Assembly: GCF_012034335.1 (NCBI RefSeq)
Contig: NZ_JAATHJ010000037.1
Span: forward strand, 1-34,144
Length of the DNA stretch: 34,144 bases
Origin: Alkalicoccus luteus
GTDB taxonomy: Bacteria; Bacillota; Bacilli; Bacillales; Salisediminibacteriaceae
Direction of reading: 5' to 3'
Shown: one piece after another, positions 24,791 through 33,060 of the stretch
Position numbering within the stretch: the stretch's first letter is position 1
Layout of the letters: each line of letters starts with the position of its first letter
Made by a program: the position numbers and the translations under genes
The notes under the pieces: model-generated
Database searches by the model: none
What the model saw: the letters and a program-made list of their open reading frames with translations, nothing else
Told to the model about the DNA's origin: nothing

Positions 24791-24816
24791 TAGCAAAGCT
24801 GTATATAGCTTTGCTA
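24791..24816. other. Perfect 10-bp inverted repeat
   Basis: TAGCAAAGCT and AGCTTTGCTA around a 6-base centre. It lies in the 274-bp gap between two membrane protein genes and has no T run. It may be a weak terminator or an mRNA hairpin. Confidence 0.5.
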
Positions 24817-24981
24817 GCTCAATCCGCACCGCAGGTCGATTCAGCTGAAAGGAACGTATCTCGACAACTGCAGGCTGTAGCGTATCTGGGGTCTTCAGCA
24901 ATACAGCTGGAACGCGAAGTCATTTTTTGCTCAGTTACTCCGTTCAGATCATTATTTCTAACAGACAGAGGGCGGTAGAAA

Positions 24982-25737
24982 ATGAACTATTATGTAACGG
25001 CAATCGTTGGCATTCTTACGTTTTGTTTAGCTATGTATTTATTGCTCAAAAAAACTGCATGGTTTCACAGGTCAGAAATTAAAAAATCTAATCAGCCGAA
25101 AGAGGCTCATTCAACTACTACTCCTCTTTCGATTCTTGACTACTATACGAAGACGAAGGCCCATTATGAATTTTTTTATCAAGTTGATAAAGATCGACAA
25201 TATGAAGAAGTGATCTTTTATCCCTCGAATGAAAGGAAGGATCAAATTACTGCTTTATATGTTGAACGTGGTTTTCTTGAAAAACAGTCCCGAAGAAATA
25301 TCGCCCAAATGTTTAAACTATTGGGCTATACCAATCGGTTAATGAACCCGAATGTTTTGGTGAATATGGTAAGATCCGGGGTCGCCGCCGCTTCTTACCT
25401 CCTGCGAGGCAGGTTATTAGTCATGGGTCTTATTTTCACCGCATTAATCTCTTTTTCCTTAGATGAAAGTCTTGCATTCTTCACAGAAATCAACGGAATC
25501 TTTGTCATGTTCGGATTGTTTTTTTACGCCATATATTTGTTAAAAGAGTTTATTGCTTATTTTCTGCAAAACATTTATTCCTTAAAGCTTTCCAAATCAT
25601 TTGGTGTGACAACAAATGAATATAAATCTGTTTTCATCTATCTTTGGACGTCATTCATCTTATTTTTCAGTACTCAGTTTCTCAAATGGTTGCTGATCGC
25701 CACGTTGATGTTCGTCATTATAATGCTATACAATTAA
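24982..25737 (+). CDS. Unknown membrane protein
   Basis: A 251-residue protein. One N-terminal helix (about 5-22), a soluble, mildly basic middle (30-145), then a C-terminal membrane region of about four helices from residue 145. It is distinctly AT-richer than its neighbours and rich in Phe, Tyr, Ile and Lys, hinting at recent transfer. The ATG at 24982 follows GAGGGCGG. No family recognised. Confidence 0.75.
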   Translation: MNYYVTAIVGILTFCLAMYLLLKKTAWFHRSEIKKSNQPKEAHSTTTPLSILDYYTKTKAHYEFFYQVDKDRQYEEVIFYPSNERKDQITALYVERGFLEKQSRRNIAQMFKLLGYTNRLMNPNVLVNMVRSGVAAASYLLRGRLLVMGLIFTALISFSLDESLAFFTEINGIFVMFGLFFYAIYLLKEFIAYFLQNIYSLKLSKSFGVTTNEYKSVFIYLWTSFILFFSTQFLKWLLIATLMFVIIMLYN

Positions 25738-25869
25738 TTCACTTTTACGGCGTGCGGAAACAATCTACACCATCCATCCCAAGCACTTTCATATAGATAC
25801 AGTGAATGACATGAGCTATCTGAACGTGCACGATCCTAATCAATTGCTTTTCAGAAGGAGCAGGACGAC

Positions 25870-26670
25870 ATGCATATATTCGGAGAATTTATTCCGTTAC
25901 CTATCTTTTTAATGCTTTGCGCGATCTATGGCATTGGACTAATTTGGGGCTGGCGTGGTCCTCGGCGTTACCGGCGGGACCGCTTTTTCCCCATGAAAGG
26001 AATGGAACCTCGTGAGGAGTTAGAGGATGTGACTGCCGGTGAATTGTTTGATGAGGGGCTTACGTTCACCCATAACGGCTCGATTCCAGGGTATACACGA
26101 GAGTCTGCACGAAGAGATGTCTTTTTTCATTTCAGGCCTGCCGGAACCACAACAGGCGCAACGTGGTCGCACTATCTTGCTGATGCTGTCCGGATCAGTC
26201 AGATGACGATTGATTATGCCAGGGTCGCAAAAATGCTCGGTGTGATCAATCTGGAATTGTCACCGGGCTGGCGAATGTGGCCTTTACGCTTTCTGTCCCA
26301 CTACCTTCTCTTCTTCCTGTATGTTTTTGCTGTTGGCTTTATGCCATTAGTGATTACGTTGGAGCATGTTGGCGATCAACCTTATGATCCAAGCCCGCCA
26401 TGGGAACTGCTTGCTGTCGGCGGCTATATGATCCTTTTTTATATGATGGCCCGATTAATAGTGGAGACGGTTCAGTATGCCGTTCAGCTGAGGCGTTCGA
26501 AAAAGATTGTTAACAAACTCAGTTTGTTTAACAGCAGGGAAACCGTGCAGACTATCTATCGCTATCTTCATCGTCAGCTTGGCTGCTATGTCGTTAGCTA
26601 TGCCACTCTTATTATTATCGTTTTCGCTCTGCTCAGTTTAGTAGAGCCTCCATACGGGATTGATTGGTAG
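25870..26670 (+). CDS. Unknown membrane protein
   Basis: A 266-residue protein. Helix 1 is at about 8-27, a long soluble segment follows (30-140), then helices at about 140-165, 180-200 and 240-258. AGAAGGAG precedes the ATG at 25870. Layout (one helix, soluble part, then a membrane bundle) is similar to the preceding gene, though the sequences differ. They may be distant paralogues; unproved. No catalytic motif seen. Confidence 0.75.
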   Translation: MHIFGEFIPLPIFLMLCAIYGIGLIWGWRGPRRYRRDRFFPMKGMEPREELEDVTAGELFDEGLTFTHNGSIPGYTRESARRDVFFHFRPAGTTTGATWSHYLADAVRISQMTIDYARVAKMLGVINLELSPGWRMWPLRFLSHYLLFFLYVFAVGFMPLVITLEHVGDQPYDPSPPWELLAVGGYMILFYMMARLIVETVQYAVQLRRSKKIVNKLSLFNSRETVQTIYRYLHRQLGCYVVSYATLIIIVFALLSLVEPPYGIDW

Positions 26671-26726
26671 CAAAGATCATGCAGCTGCCGTTCCTTCACG
26701 TTGCATAGCGGTTTTTCATGGATATC

Positions 26727-26772
26727 GTTGCAGTTTTTCCTTAAATATGGAAACATAGACATACAGATTCTT
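26727..26772. repeat. ~45-bp direct repeat, copy 2
   Basis: Second copy of the sequence at 24189-24232, with a 13-bp identical core at 26745-26757. It ends 24 bp before the start of the 107-residue membrane protein. Confidence 0.65.
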
Positions 26773-26796
26773 TTTGCAGAAAGGGGAACACCAGTG

Positions 26797-27120
26797 ATGC
26801 GATTGGTAAACAAAACGCAGTTGGCATGGAGTCTCTTTCTATGCCTGATGATCCCACATGTGGTTCCAAGCGCTTATGAGAGCGCCGGCCGGGGCAGCTA
26901 CAGCTTCGGACTGCCGTTTGAGTTCATTACCATCTATCAGCTTGAACCAGTCAGCGGCTGGTTTTTCACTAACTTTTTCAGCGGCAACGACGGCATGTTC
27001 GTCAGCATCGGCGGCCTCGTGCTGAACGTGCTGATTATTAATGGAGTCGTGCGATTGATCGCGAGAATGACGTTTGCTGGACGTGATAAAAAATACCGAC
27101 GCACACCTTCCGTAACCTAA
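26797..27120 (+). CDS. Small membrane protein, unknown
   Basis: A 107-residue protein with two membrane helices (about 8-24 and 67-87) and a glycine/aromatic-rich loop (GRGSYSFGLPFEFITIYQLE) between them. The basic C-terminus suggests cytoplasmic ends. AGAAAGGGG precedes the ATG at 26797 at a slightly long distance. It is 36 bp before the next alpha/beta hydrolase gene, with which it may be transcribed. Confidence 0.72.
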   Translation: MRLVNKTQLAWSLFLCLMIPHVVPSAYESAGRGSYSFGLPFEFITIYQLEPVSGWFFTNFFSGNDGMFVSIGGLVLNVLIINGVVRLIARMTFAGRDKKYRRTPSVT

Positions 27121-27156
27121 CATGGACGTCACTCCCGCTCAGGAAAGGAATTCAAG

Positions 27157-27879
27157 ATGCTGTTACATACGACATTAAATGGAAGCGGCTCCCCTCTTCT
27201 CTTTCTTCATGCCGGACTTGAAACAGGTGAAACGGACTTTGTTTATCAGCGGGACATGCTGCAATCAAATTTTCAGGTGGTGACGATGGATTTACGAGGG
27301 CATGGCCGCTCTCAGACTGCGAGTTTACAAGCTTACTTTGAGACATGTGCGGATGATGTAGCAGAAACGCTGCTGGCTCATAATATTAGGTCAGCTTTTG
27401 TTGTCGGCGCTTCACTGGGTGCACTCGTCGCCTTATATATAGCGAGACTCAGTCCTGAAATGGTAACTGCCCTCGCTGTTCATGGAATTATCGCTGAAAA
27501 ACCAGCTAATTGGTCTGAACTTCGATTTCAGGAGAAAGCCCATTATAAAGCCCTTTTAGAAAACGAGGCGGCTGCCACTCATTTCGACAATCTTCATGGT
27601 AAGAGCTGGCGTGCTATTTTACGTATGGCGCAGGAGGACGATTACTATCCATTTGCTCTTACGGGAAATGCAGCGGACCTTTCAATGCCGGTTCTTATTT
27701 GCGCAGGGGACAAAAACCTGAATGAAGCGAGCTCACTGAATGTTTACAAAAAGCAGCTAACGAATGGCCGAACCGTTCTCGTATCAAATGCCGGCCATCT
27801 GGTTCATCAGGATCAGCCCGCTGCGTATCTAACTGAACTTTTATCCTTTATACACGATTACGGGGGAAATGATTCATGA
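27157..27879 (+). CDS. Alpha/beta hydrolase (serine type)
   Basis: A 240-residue alpha/beta hydrolase. The oxyanion motif is HAGLETG (18-24), RGHGRS is at 47-52, the nucleophile elbow is VGASLG with Ser86, the acid region is ICAGDKNLNEA, and the catalytic His is in NAGHLVHQDQP. The triad is complete; substrate unknown. The start ATG follows AGGAAAGGAATTC. The last codons overlap the next gene (ATGA at 27876-27879), so the two are coupled. Confidence 0.9.
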   Translation: MLLHTTLNGSGSPLLFLHAGLETGETDFVYQRDMLQSNFQVVTMDLRGHGRSQTASLQAYFETCADDVAETLLAHNIRSAFVVGASLGALVALYIARLSPEMVTALAVHGIIAEKPANWSELRFQEKAHYKALLENEAAATHFDNLHGKSWRAILRMAQEDDYYPFALTGNAADLSMPVLICAGDKNLNEASSLNVYKKQLTNGRTVLVSNAGHLVHQDQPAAYLTELLSFIHDYGGNDS

Positions 27880-28376
27880 TAAAGTATCTCATTCTAATAC
27901 TCATCCTGCTTTTAAGCGCCTGCCAGTCTGAGGAGAGCTACGAAGGTTCGCCGCTTTCCATTGCTGTGATTGGGTCGGAAGCGCCTGCGCATGTTGAAGA
28001 TAGCGATGCCCTTTCGGCAGAGCGTTATTCGCTGACGGAGTTTGAAGAGGAGCGCCCGGATGGGTATGATGCGGTGCTCATTTTGGTCGATCAGCTGTCG
28101 GAAGCAGCCGATCCGGTCTATGTGGAGATGTACGAAGAAACCGAATTTACGTATGTGTTTGCTGAATCAGAAGCTGGGCCGCTTCCTTTCGTGATGGATG
28201 CTTCGTATGAAACGGAAGAGCCAAAATGGTACGGCGGTCCGGATTTGATTTTTCTGGAGCACGATGGGGATACACACGCTACGCTGCAGGTTCCGCTGCT
28301 GGACAAGACTGGGGAAAGCAGAGAAGCTGAAGCTTATGAACAAATCTGGGAGGCAGTGGAGGAAAACCGGTTCTGA
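27876..28376 (+). CDS. Acidic lipoprotein coupled to the hydrolase gene
   Basis: A 166-residue lipoprotein. Signal MIKYLILILILLLSAC ends in a clear lipobox (LSAC), so Cys16 should be lipidated. The mature protein is very acidic, with many Glu and Asp, and has no recognised domain. It overlaps the hydrolase gene by 4 bp (ATGA), which argues for joint translation and perhaps a shared role at the outer face of the membrane. Function unknown. Confidence 0.82.
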   Translation: MIKYLILILILLLSACQSEESYEGSPLSIAVIGSEAPAHVEDSDALSAERYSLTEFEEERPDGYDAVLILVDQLSEAADPVYVEMYEETEFTYVFAESEAGPLPFVMDASYETEEPKWYGGPDLIFLEHDGDTHATLQVPLLDKTGESREAEAYEQIWEAVEENRF

Positions 28377-28440
28377 GCGTTTGATATTAGTTGAGAAAGG
28401 GAAAAATAGTGATACCAACTTGCAGAAAGGGGTTTTACCG

Positions 28441-28779
28441 ATGTCTGTGCATATGAACGTGTATCTCAAGAATGAGAATGCCGCAGAGTCGCTCAGAACC
28501 AAGCTGCTGAGGTATCATGTCACGGATTTGTACATCGATGAACTGCCGGACGGCGCAGAGCTTCGTACCCCGTTTATTGCTACTGGAAGTATTGGCGGCA
28601 CCCCGGGCAACGTGCAGGTATTTACGTCGCTTCGAAACATTCGCAAGGATCGAAGCGTCAGCAAGCGCGACTATCCGCATTATTTGATTTCGTTTCGCGT
28701 ACCGGAGGAATACAAGGAGCAGGTGCTGAAAACAATTAAAGAAGCAGACGGCTATATAGAAGAAAGCGTGGCGCAATAG
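28441..28779 (+). CDS. Small soluble protein, stress-protein-like
   Basis: A 112-residue soluble protein beginning MSVHMNVYLKNENAAESLRT. An alternating beta-alpha-beta start and glycine-rich middle (TGSIGGTPGNV) recall YflT/GS17M-type general stress proteins, but the similarity is loose. AGAAAGGGG precedes the ATG at 28441. A very strong terminator follows. No signal peptide or membrane helix. Confidence 0.75.
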   Translation: MSVHMNVYLKNENAAESLRTKLLRYHVTDLYIDELPDGAELRTPFIATGSIGGTPGNVQVFTSLRNIRKDRSVSKRDYPHYLISFRVPEEYKEQVLKTIKEADGYIEESVAQ

Positions 28780-28791
28780 CGTTGACAAAAG

Positions 28792-28831
28792 AATGCCTGC
28801 AGGAAGGCGACCTCCCTGCAGGCATTTTTTT
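28792..28831 (+). terminator. Strong terminator
   Basis: AATGCCTGCAGG (28792-28803) pairs perfectly with CCTGCAGGCATT (28815-28826), followed by a T run. It lies between convergent genes and touches the stop of the LysM gene. Confidence 0.92.
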
Positions 28832-29420
28832 ATTCTAACGGCTGTGGATCAAGCTGGATCATCTGTCCAATGCTGATCTCGTCAGCATAGACTGAGTGGT
28901 TCATCTCAATCAGCTCATTTGCGGTTACGTCATGATACTGCCGTGCTATGCTGTGAAAGTTTTCGCCTTCATCGGCGTGATGGTAAGCCCCGTCCGGAGC
29001 TGCGTCATCAACGGAAATTGGTGCTTCCACGACGACGTGCATGCCCTGCTGCAAGTCATACCGATCCACGTCTGCGTTCCAATTATCAAGGTCGTCCGCT
29101 GTCACCCCATCGTGCTCCGATGCGATGCTATAGAACGTTTCCCCTTCCTGGACAACGTGGGTTTCTACCCCGCTTCCAGCATCATCTGCAGCTGTGATTG
29201 TCAGCTGCTCGCCGATTTGCAGGTTGTACGGATCAGCGTCCGGGTTCATGTCCTGCAATTCCTCCAGCGTAACAGTAGTGTTCGCTTCTGCGATGCTGTA
29301 CATCGTCTCGCCTTCCGCTACCGTATGCGTCACGTCCTCTGCACTTACTGAAAAACCTCCGACCATCATCGTCGCACCCGCTGCGGCGAGCGTACCCGCC
29401 AGTAGCTTCGTACGTCTCAC
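28830..29420 (-). CDS. Secreted triple-LysM protein
   Basis: A 196-residue exported protein. Signal peptide about 1-27 (MRRTKLLAGTLAAAGATMMV... ending SVSA). Three LysM domains follow: THTVAEGETMYSIAEANTTV, then THVVQEGETFYSIASEHDGV, then YHHADEGENFHSIARQYHDV; these bind N-acetylglucosamine chains of peptidoglycan. There is no catalytic domain, so it is a wall-binding rather than a wall-cutting protein. The domains are strongly acidic, fitting a salty or alkaline habitat. The GTG at 29420 follows GAGGAGG and is preferred to upstream in-frame codons. Confidence 0.92.
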   Translation of the reverse strand: MRRTKLLAGTLAAAGATMMVGGFSVSAEDVTHTVAEGETMYSIAEANTTVTLEELQDMNPDADPYNLQIGEQLTITAADDAGSGVETHVVQEGETFYSIASEHDGVTADDLDNWNADVDRYDLQQGMHVVVEAPISVDDAAPDGAYHHADEGENFHSIARQYHDVTANELIEMNHSVYADEISIGQMIQLDPQPLE

Positions 29421-29543
29421 AATTAGCCTCCTCGTTAAGATTAGTAGCCGCGTCTGAACTGGCTTAATCTGTGAAGCTATGAGGTTGTTAGTAATCCCAT
29501 ACCTTCTCAAAACTGGGATTAAACATTGAATTTTACAGATTTG

Positions 29544-29772
29544 TTACGAATATTGCAATTTGATGACAGAGGCATTTTCAATTGGTTTGGCTTTCGGCGG
29601 GCCGAAAGCTTCCTTCTTGCGTTTGGATGGGTGAAAGTTATTAAGTGGAGGCGTCATCTTTTCATTCTCCATCGGAAACATTTCAAACTTTCCTTCGAAC
29701 TTATCATTTTCGAGCTGCAACTTATACGAGTTATCATTCTTCGTTCTTTATATCGAAAAACTTATCATTCAT
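29544..29772 (-). pseudogene. Possible frameshifted small gene
   Basis: On the minus strand an ATG at 29772, behind AAGGTTGGGGG, opens MNDKFFDIKNEE and stops. One base out of frame, an open frame continues YKLQLENDKFEGKFEMFPME and runs on to AFGPPKAKPIENASVIKLQY near a TAA at 29544-29546. The two would join by a single frameshift into a ~75-residue protein. The region also contains short repeats of ACTTATCATT, so it may be non-coding. A 110-codon frame on the plus strand looks spurious. The rest of the gap 29421-29970 holds only the repeats and the terminator listed. Confidence 0.25.
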
Positions 29773-29851
29773 GCCCCCAACCTTTTTATTTTGACGGCTA
29801 CTTTTATCATTTGATTGAAATCTATTTTCAGACGCAACTGCTGTATGAAAA

Positions 29852-29891
29852 AAAGTGAACGTTTTGTCCGCGAAAGTTGAACATTTTCACG
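29852..29891. repeat. Repeat cluster related to that at 139-242
   Basis: Two units: AAAGTGAACGTTTTGTCCG and CGAAAGTTGAACATTTTCAC. The second matches AAAAGTTGAACACTTTCC of the left cluster, including the shared core AAAGTTGAACA. Both clusters thus look like ends of the same kind of element. Confidence 0.55.
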
Positions 29892-29931
29892 ATCACCTTC
29901 CCATGCAGAACCCACCATCGCCGCCAAAAAC

Positions 29932-29967
29932 GAAAAAGAGCCTCTGGATCAGTTCCAGAGGCTTCTT
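29932..29967 (-). terminator. Terminator of the P-type ATPase gene
   Basis: GCCTCTGG (29940-29947) pairs with CCAGAGGC (29955-29962). On the minus strand it is followed by a CTTTTTC run. Confidence 0.85.
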
Positions 29968-29970
29968 CCG

Positions 29971-32643
29971 CTAGCCTGTCTTTTTGGCTTCGATCCGCTT
30001 CATGACAGAGCGGGTGATTGTCTTTTCGATTTCGATGATGGTAAAGATCACGACGCCGAGTACGGCAGGGATGATCCAGAATTCGATGCTGAGCGGCACC
30101 GTGCCAAATGCAGTGTTCATAAACGGCACGTACAAAATCAGCAGCTGCAGCAGGATCAGAACGCCGGAGACGAGAAACGCGACTTTGTTTTTAAAGAAAT
30201 TGCGGTTGAACGCGAAGCCGGTCTCGTTGCGAACGTTGAACAAGTGGAACATCTGCAGCATGACGATCGTGTGCAGCACAACGGAATTGAGCAACGCCTG
30301 ATCTGTCGTCTCCTGCAGCATCATGAGATAAAAGGCGAAGGAGGTGCCGCCGATGAGCAGGGAAACGAAGATAATCCGGAACACATAATACGGCGTTAAG
30401 AGCGGTGTATCGATCGGACGCGGCGGCCGGTCCATGGCCCCCTTCTCAAGCGGCTCAAAGGCGAGCGCGAGAGAAACGGTGATCGCAATCACCATGTTAA
30501 TCCAGAGAATCTGGATCGGAGTCACCGGCATCACGGCGGTGCCAAGCAGAATCGCAATGATGATCAAGAGCGCCTGGGCGCCGTTTGTCGGCAGAATGAA
30601 GAGGATCGTCTTTTTCAGGTTCGCATACACGCGGCGGCCTTCTTCGACTGCGCCAACGATCGTTTCAAAATTATCGTCCACGAGTACCATCTGCGCCGAC
30701 TCTTTGGCTACCTCTGTTCCTTTGATGCCCATTGCAACGCCAATATCCGCGCGCTTTAAAGCAGGTGCATCATTGACGCCGTCCCCTGTCATCGCGGAGA
30801 CGTTGCCGTTTTTCTGCAGTGCTTTGACAAGACGAAGCTTGTTGTCCGGACTCGTTCGTGCAAAAACGTCGTTAGACAAAACGGCCTCATCGAGCTCCTC
30901 ATCGGACATAGTATCGATGTCGCGCCCTTCAACGCCGTTTGTGCCGTCTCCGATCCCGAGCTGATCACTGATCGCAAGCGCCGTATCGAGGTGGTCCCCG
31001 GTAATCATCTTGACGCCGATGCCGGCACGGTGGCACTCTGCCACAGCTGCAACTGCTTCTTCCCGCGGCGGGTCGATGATGCCGGTCATTCCGAGCAGGC
31101 GCAGGCCGGACGTCAAGTCATCGTGATCGATCTCCGACGTCGAAGCATCCACATCGATGACGCCTGCCGCGAGCACGCGCTCGCCTTGCGAGGTACGGCT
31201 CTTCATCGCCTTTTCCCAGGCGGCACGGTCAAAGCTGTCGTCGGACGCTGCCATATCAAACAGCCGGTCCGGTGCTCCTTTCACAAAAATGCGGCGCTTG
31301 CCTTCCTCTTCAATCAATACCGCCATATACTTGTAATCCGAGTCAAACGGTATTTTAGAAATGGCTTTGTGTCTAGGGATCTCAGTCGCTGCTTTTTCCG
31401 CGACGGTTAACAGACAGCCTTCGGTCGGCTCGCCGCTCATCACCCACGTGCCGTCCTCCTCCTGATGAAGCGAGGCGTCGTTACACGTTTTCATTGCGGT
31501 GAGCAGCTCATATACCTCGGTATTATCCGGCTCTGCTTCTTTATCGCCATCCATGATGCTTCCTTCCGGGTCGTAGCCCGTGCCGGTTACCTCATAGGTG
31601 TCACTCGGTGTCAGAAGCGCCGTTACGGTCATTTCGTTTTTTGTGAGCGTTCCAGTCTTATCCGAGCAGATAACCGATACGGCCCCGAGCGTTTCAACAG
31701 AAGGCAGGTTTCGTACAATCGCCTTGCGCTTGACCATGTTCTGCACGCCGAGCGCGAGGATGATCGAGATGATCGCTGGGAGTCCCTCCGGAATCGCAGC
31801 GACGGCCAGACCAACGATCGACAGCAACAGATCAACCGGCGCATAGTCGCGGAAAAAGAATCCGAATGCGTAAATGAACACCGATGCTCCGACGATAAAC
31901 AGCGCGATCGTCTTGCCAAACTTATCCGTCTGGCGCATGAGCGGCGTTTTCAGCTCATCTACTTCATTGATTGACTCGTTGATTTTACCGATTTCCGTGT
32001 CTTCTCCAGTTGCAACGACAACGCCAACTCCACTTCCAGACGTGATCGACGTGCTCGAAAAAAGCATGTTCGTCTGGTCGCCGAGCACAGTGTCTTCCGG
32101 CAGCGCATCGGTCTGCTTTCGTGCCGATACTGACTCGCCGGTAAGTGCAGCTTCTTCCGCACCTAAATTGGCAGAAGAGAGAATGCGGATGTCTGCTGGT
32201 ACTTTGTCACCGGCGTTCAGTACAACAATGTCTCCTGGAACGAGATCTGCGGCGCTGATTTCCTGACGTCTGCCATCCCGAATCACGACAGCGTCCAGCG
32301 ACAGCATGTTTTTTATCCCTTCGAGTGCTTTTTCGGCTTTGTTTTCCTGTAAAAACCCGATGGTCGCATTGATGACCGCAACGAGCACGATAATCGCCGT
32401 ATCGATGTAATAGCCAAGCAAAAACTTGAGTACTCCTGCTGCCAGCAGGATGTAGATCAGAATATCGTTAAAATGCTTGAAAAATTTCACGAAGATGCTC
32501 TCCGCTTCTTTTTCAGGCAGTTCGTTTTTTCCATAGGCTTCTAGCAGATGATCTGCATCGGAAGCGGAGAACCCCTGATCCTGGTCGGTGTGAAGCTCTC
32601 TGACAACATCATCAACGGATAGAGAAAACCACTTTTTGTTCAT
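29971..32643 (-). CDS. P2-type cation-transporting ATPase
   Basis: An 890-residue ion pump. N-terminal cation ATPase domain, TGES actuator motif (168-171), M4 PEGLP (285-289), phosphorylation motif DKTGTLT with Asp328, KGAPD nucleotide-binding motif, TGDGVND hinge motif and ten predicted membrane helices. This is the SERCA/PMCA-like P2 group. In M6, INMVIAITVSLALAFEP from about Asn716 lacks the Asp that in SERCA (TD of NLVTD) binds calcium, so the ion may not be Ca2+; Na+ or another cation is possible in a halophile (inference). The ATG at 32643 follows GGGAGGAG. Single gene with its own terminator. Confidence 0.92.
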   Translation of the reverse strand: MNKKWFSLSVDDVVRELHTDQDQGFSASDADHLLEAYGKNELPEKEAESIFVKFFKHFNDILIYILLAAGVLKFLLGYYIDTAIIVLVAVINATIGFLQENKAEKALEGIKNMLSLDAVVIRDGRRQEISAADLVPGDIVVLNAGDKVPADIRILSSANLGAEEAALTGESVSARKQTDALPEDTVLGDQTNMLFSSTSITSGSGVGVVVATGEDTEIGKINESINEVDELKTPLMRQTDKFGKTIALFIVGASVFIYAFGFFFRDYAPVDLLLSIVGLAVAAIPEGLPAIISIILALGVQNMVKRKAIVRNLPSVETLGAVSVICSDKTGTLTKNEMTVTALLTPSDTYEVTGTGYDPEGSIMDGDKEAEPDNTEVYELLTAMKTCNDASLHQEEDGTWVMSGEPTEGCLLTVAEKAATEIPRHKAISKIPFDSDYKYMAVLIEEEGKRRIFVKGAPDRLFDMAASDDSFDRAAWEKAMKSRTSQGERVLAAGVIDVDASTSEIDHDDLTSGLRLLGMTGIIDPPREEAVAAVAECHRAGIGVKMITGDHLDTALAISDQLGIGDGTNGVEGRDIDTMSDEELDEAVLSNDVFARTSPDNKLRLVKALQKNGNVSAMTGDGVNDAPALKRADIGVAMGIKGTEVAKESAQMVLVDDNFETIVGAVEEGRRVYANLKKTILFILPTNGAQALLIIIAILLGTAVMPVTPIQILWINMVIAITVSLALAFEPLEKGAMDRPPRPIDTPLLTPYYVFRIIFVSLLIGGTSFAFYLMMLQETTDQALLNSVVLHTIVMLQMFHLFNVRNETGFAFNRNFFKNKVAFLVSGVLILLQLLILYVPFMNTAFGTVPLSIEFWIIPAVLGVVIFTIIEIEKTITRSVMKRIEAKKTG

Positions 32644-33060
32644 AACTCCTCCCTCTATAAAATAATTAATACTTCTAATATCTCACGATATCTCCGAATT
32701 CCTGCACCATCTGTTTTCAATACACGAAGTCTCATAGACATTTATACCATCATTTTAATTATATGGAAATTACGCATGCATTCAATAATCAAAATGGACG
32801 ATAATTACCATCTTATGGATAGTAGATATGGCCGCACTAGTGGATCTCCACAATACTCACGGTGGTGGACCCTCCCATGTCTCGCGGAGTCTAAGCTCCA
32901 AAATTCCTTCGTTCAACCTGTCCATGAGGTGGAGGTCGGATATGCTCCTTTGCTGGGTCATCATGCCCGTACGGTGAAATATTGACCGACTTCTCCGTGC
33001 TTCGTTTGTCAACGTAGTTGATACTGAACCTTCTATCGTGAGATGAAAATCAGTGAATCG
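32644..33060. other. Non-coding region beside the IS110 transposase
   Basis: 417 bp: the ATPase leader at the left and the 3' tail of the IS110-type remnant at the right. It holds a GTGGATCTCCAC palindrome (near 32839-32850) and several GGTGG/CCACC-type pairs, and no credible gene. IS110-family elements carry a structured bridge RNA in one non-coding end. This tail could hold one, but I cannot assign loops. Confidence 0.4.

Noticed and set aside
29526-29858. 110-codon open frame on the plus strand
   Set aside because: No ribosome binding site, odd composition and overlap with short repeats. It looks like chance openness.
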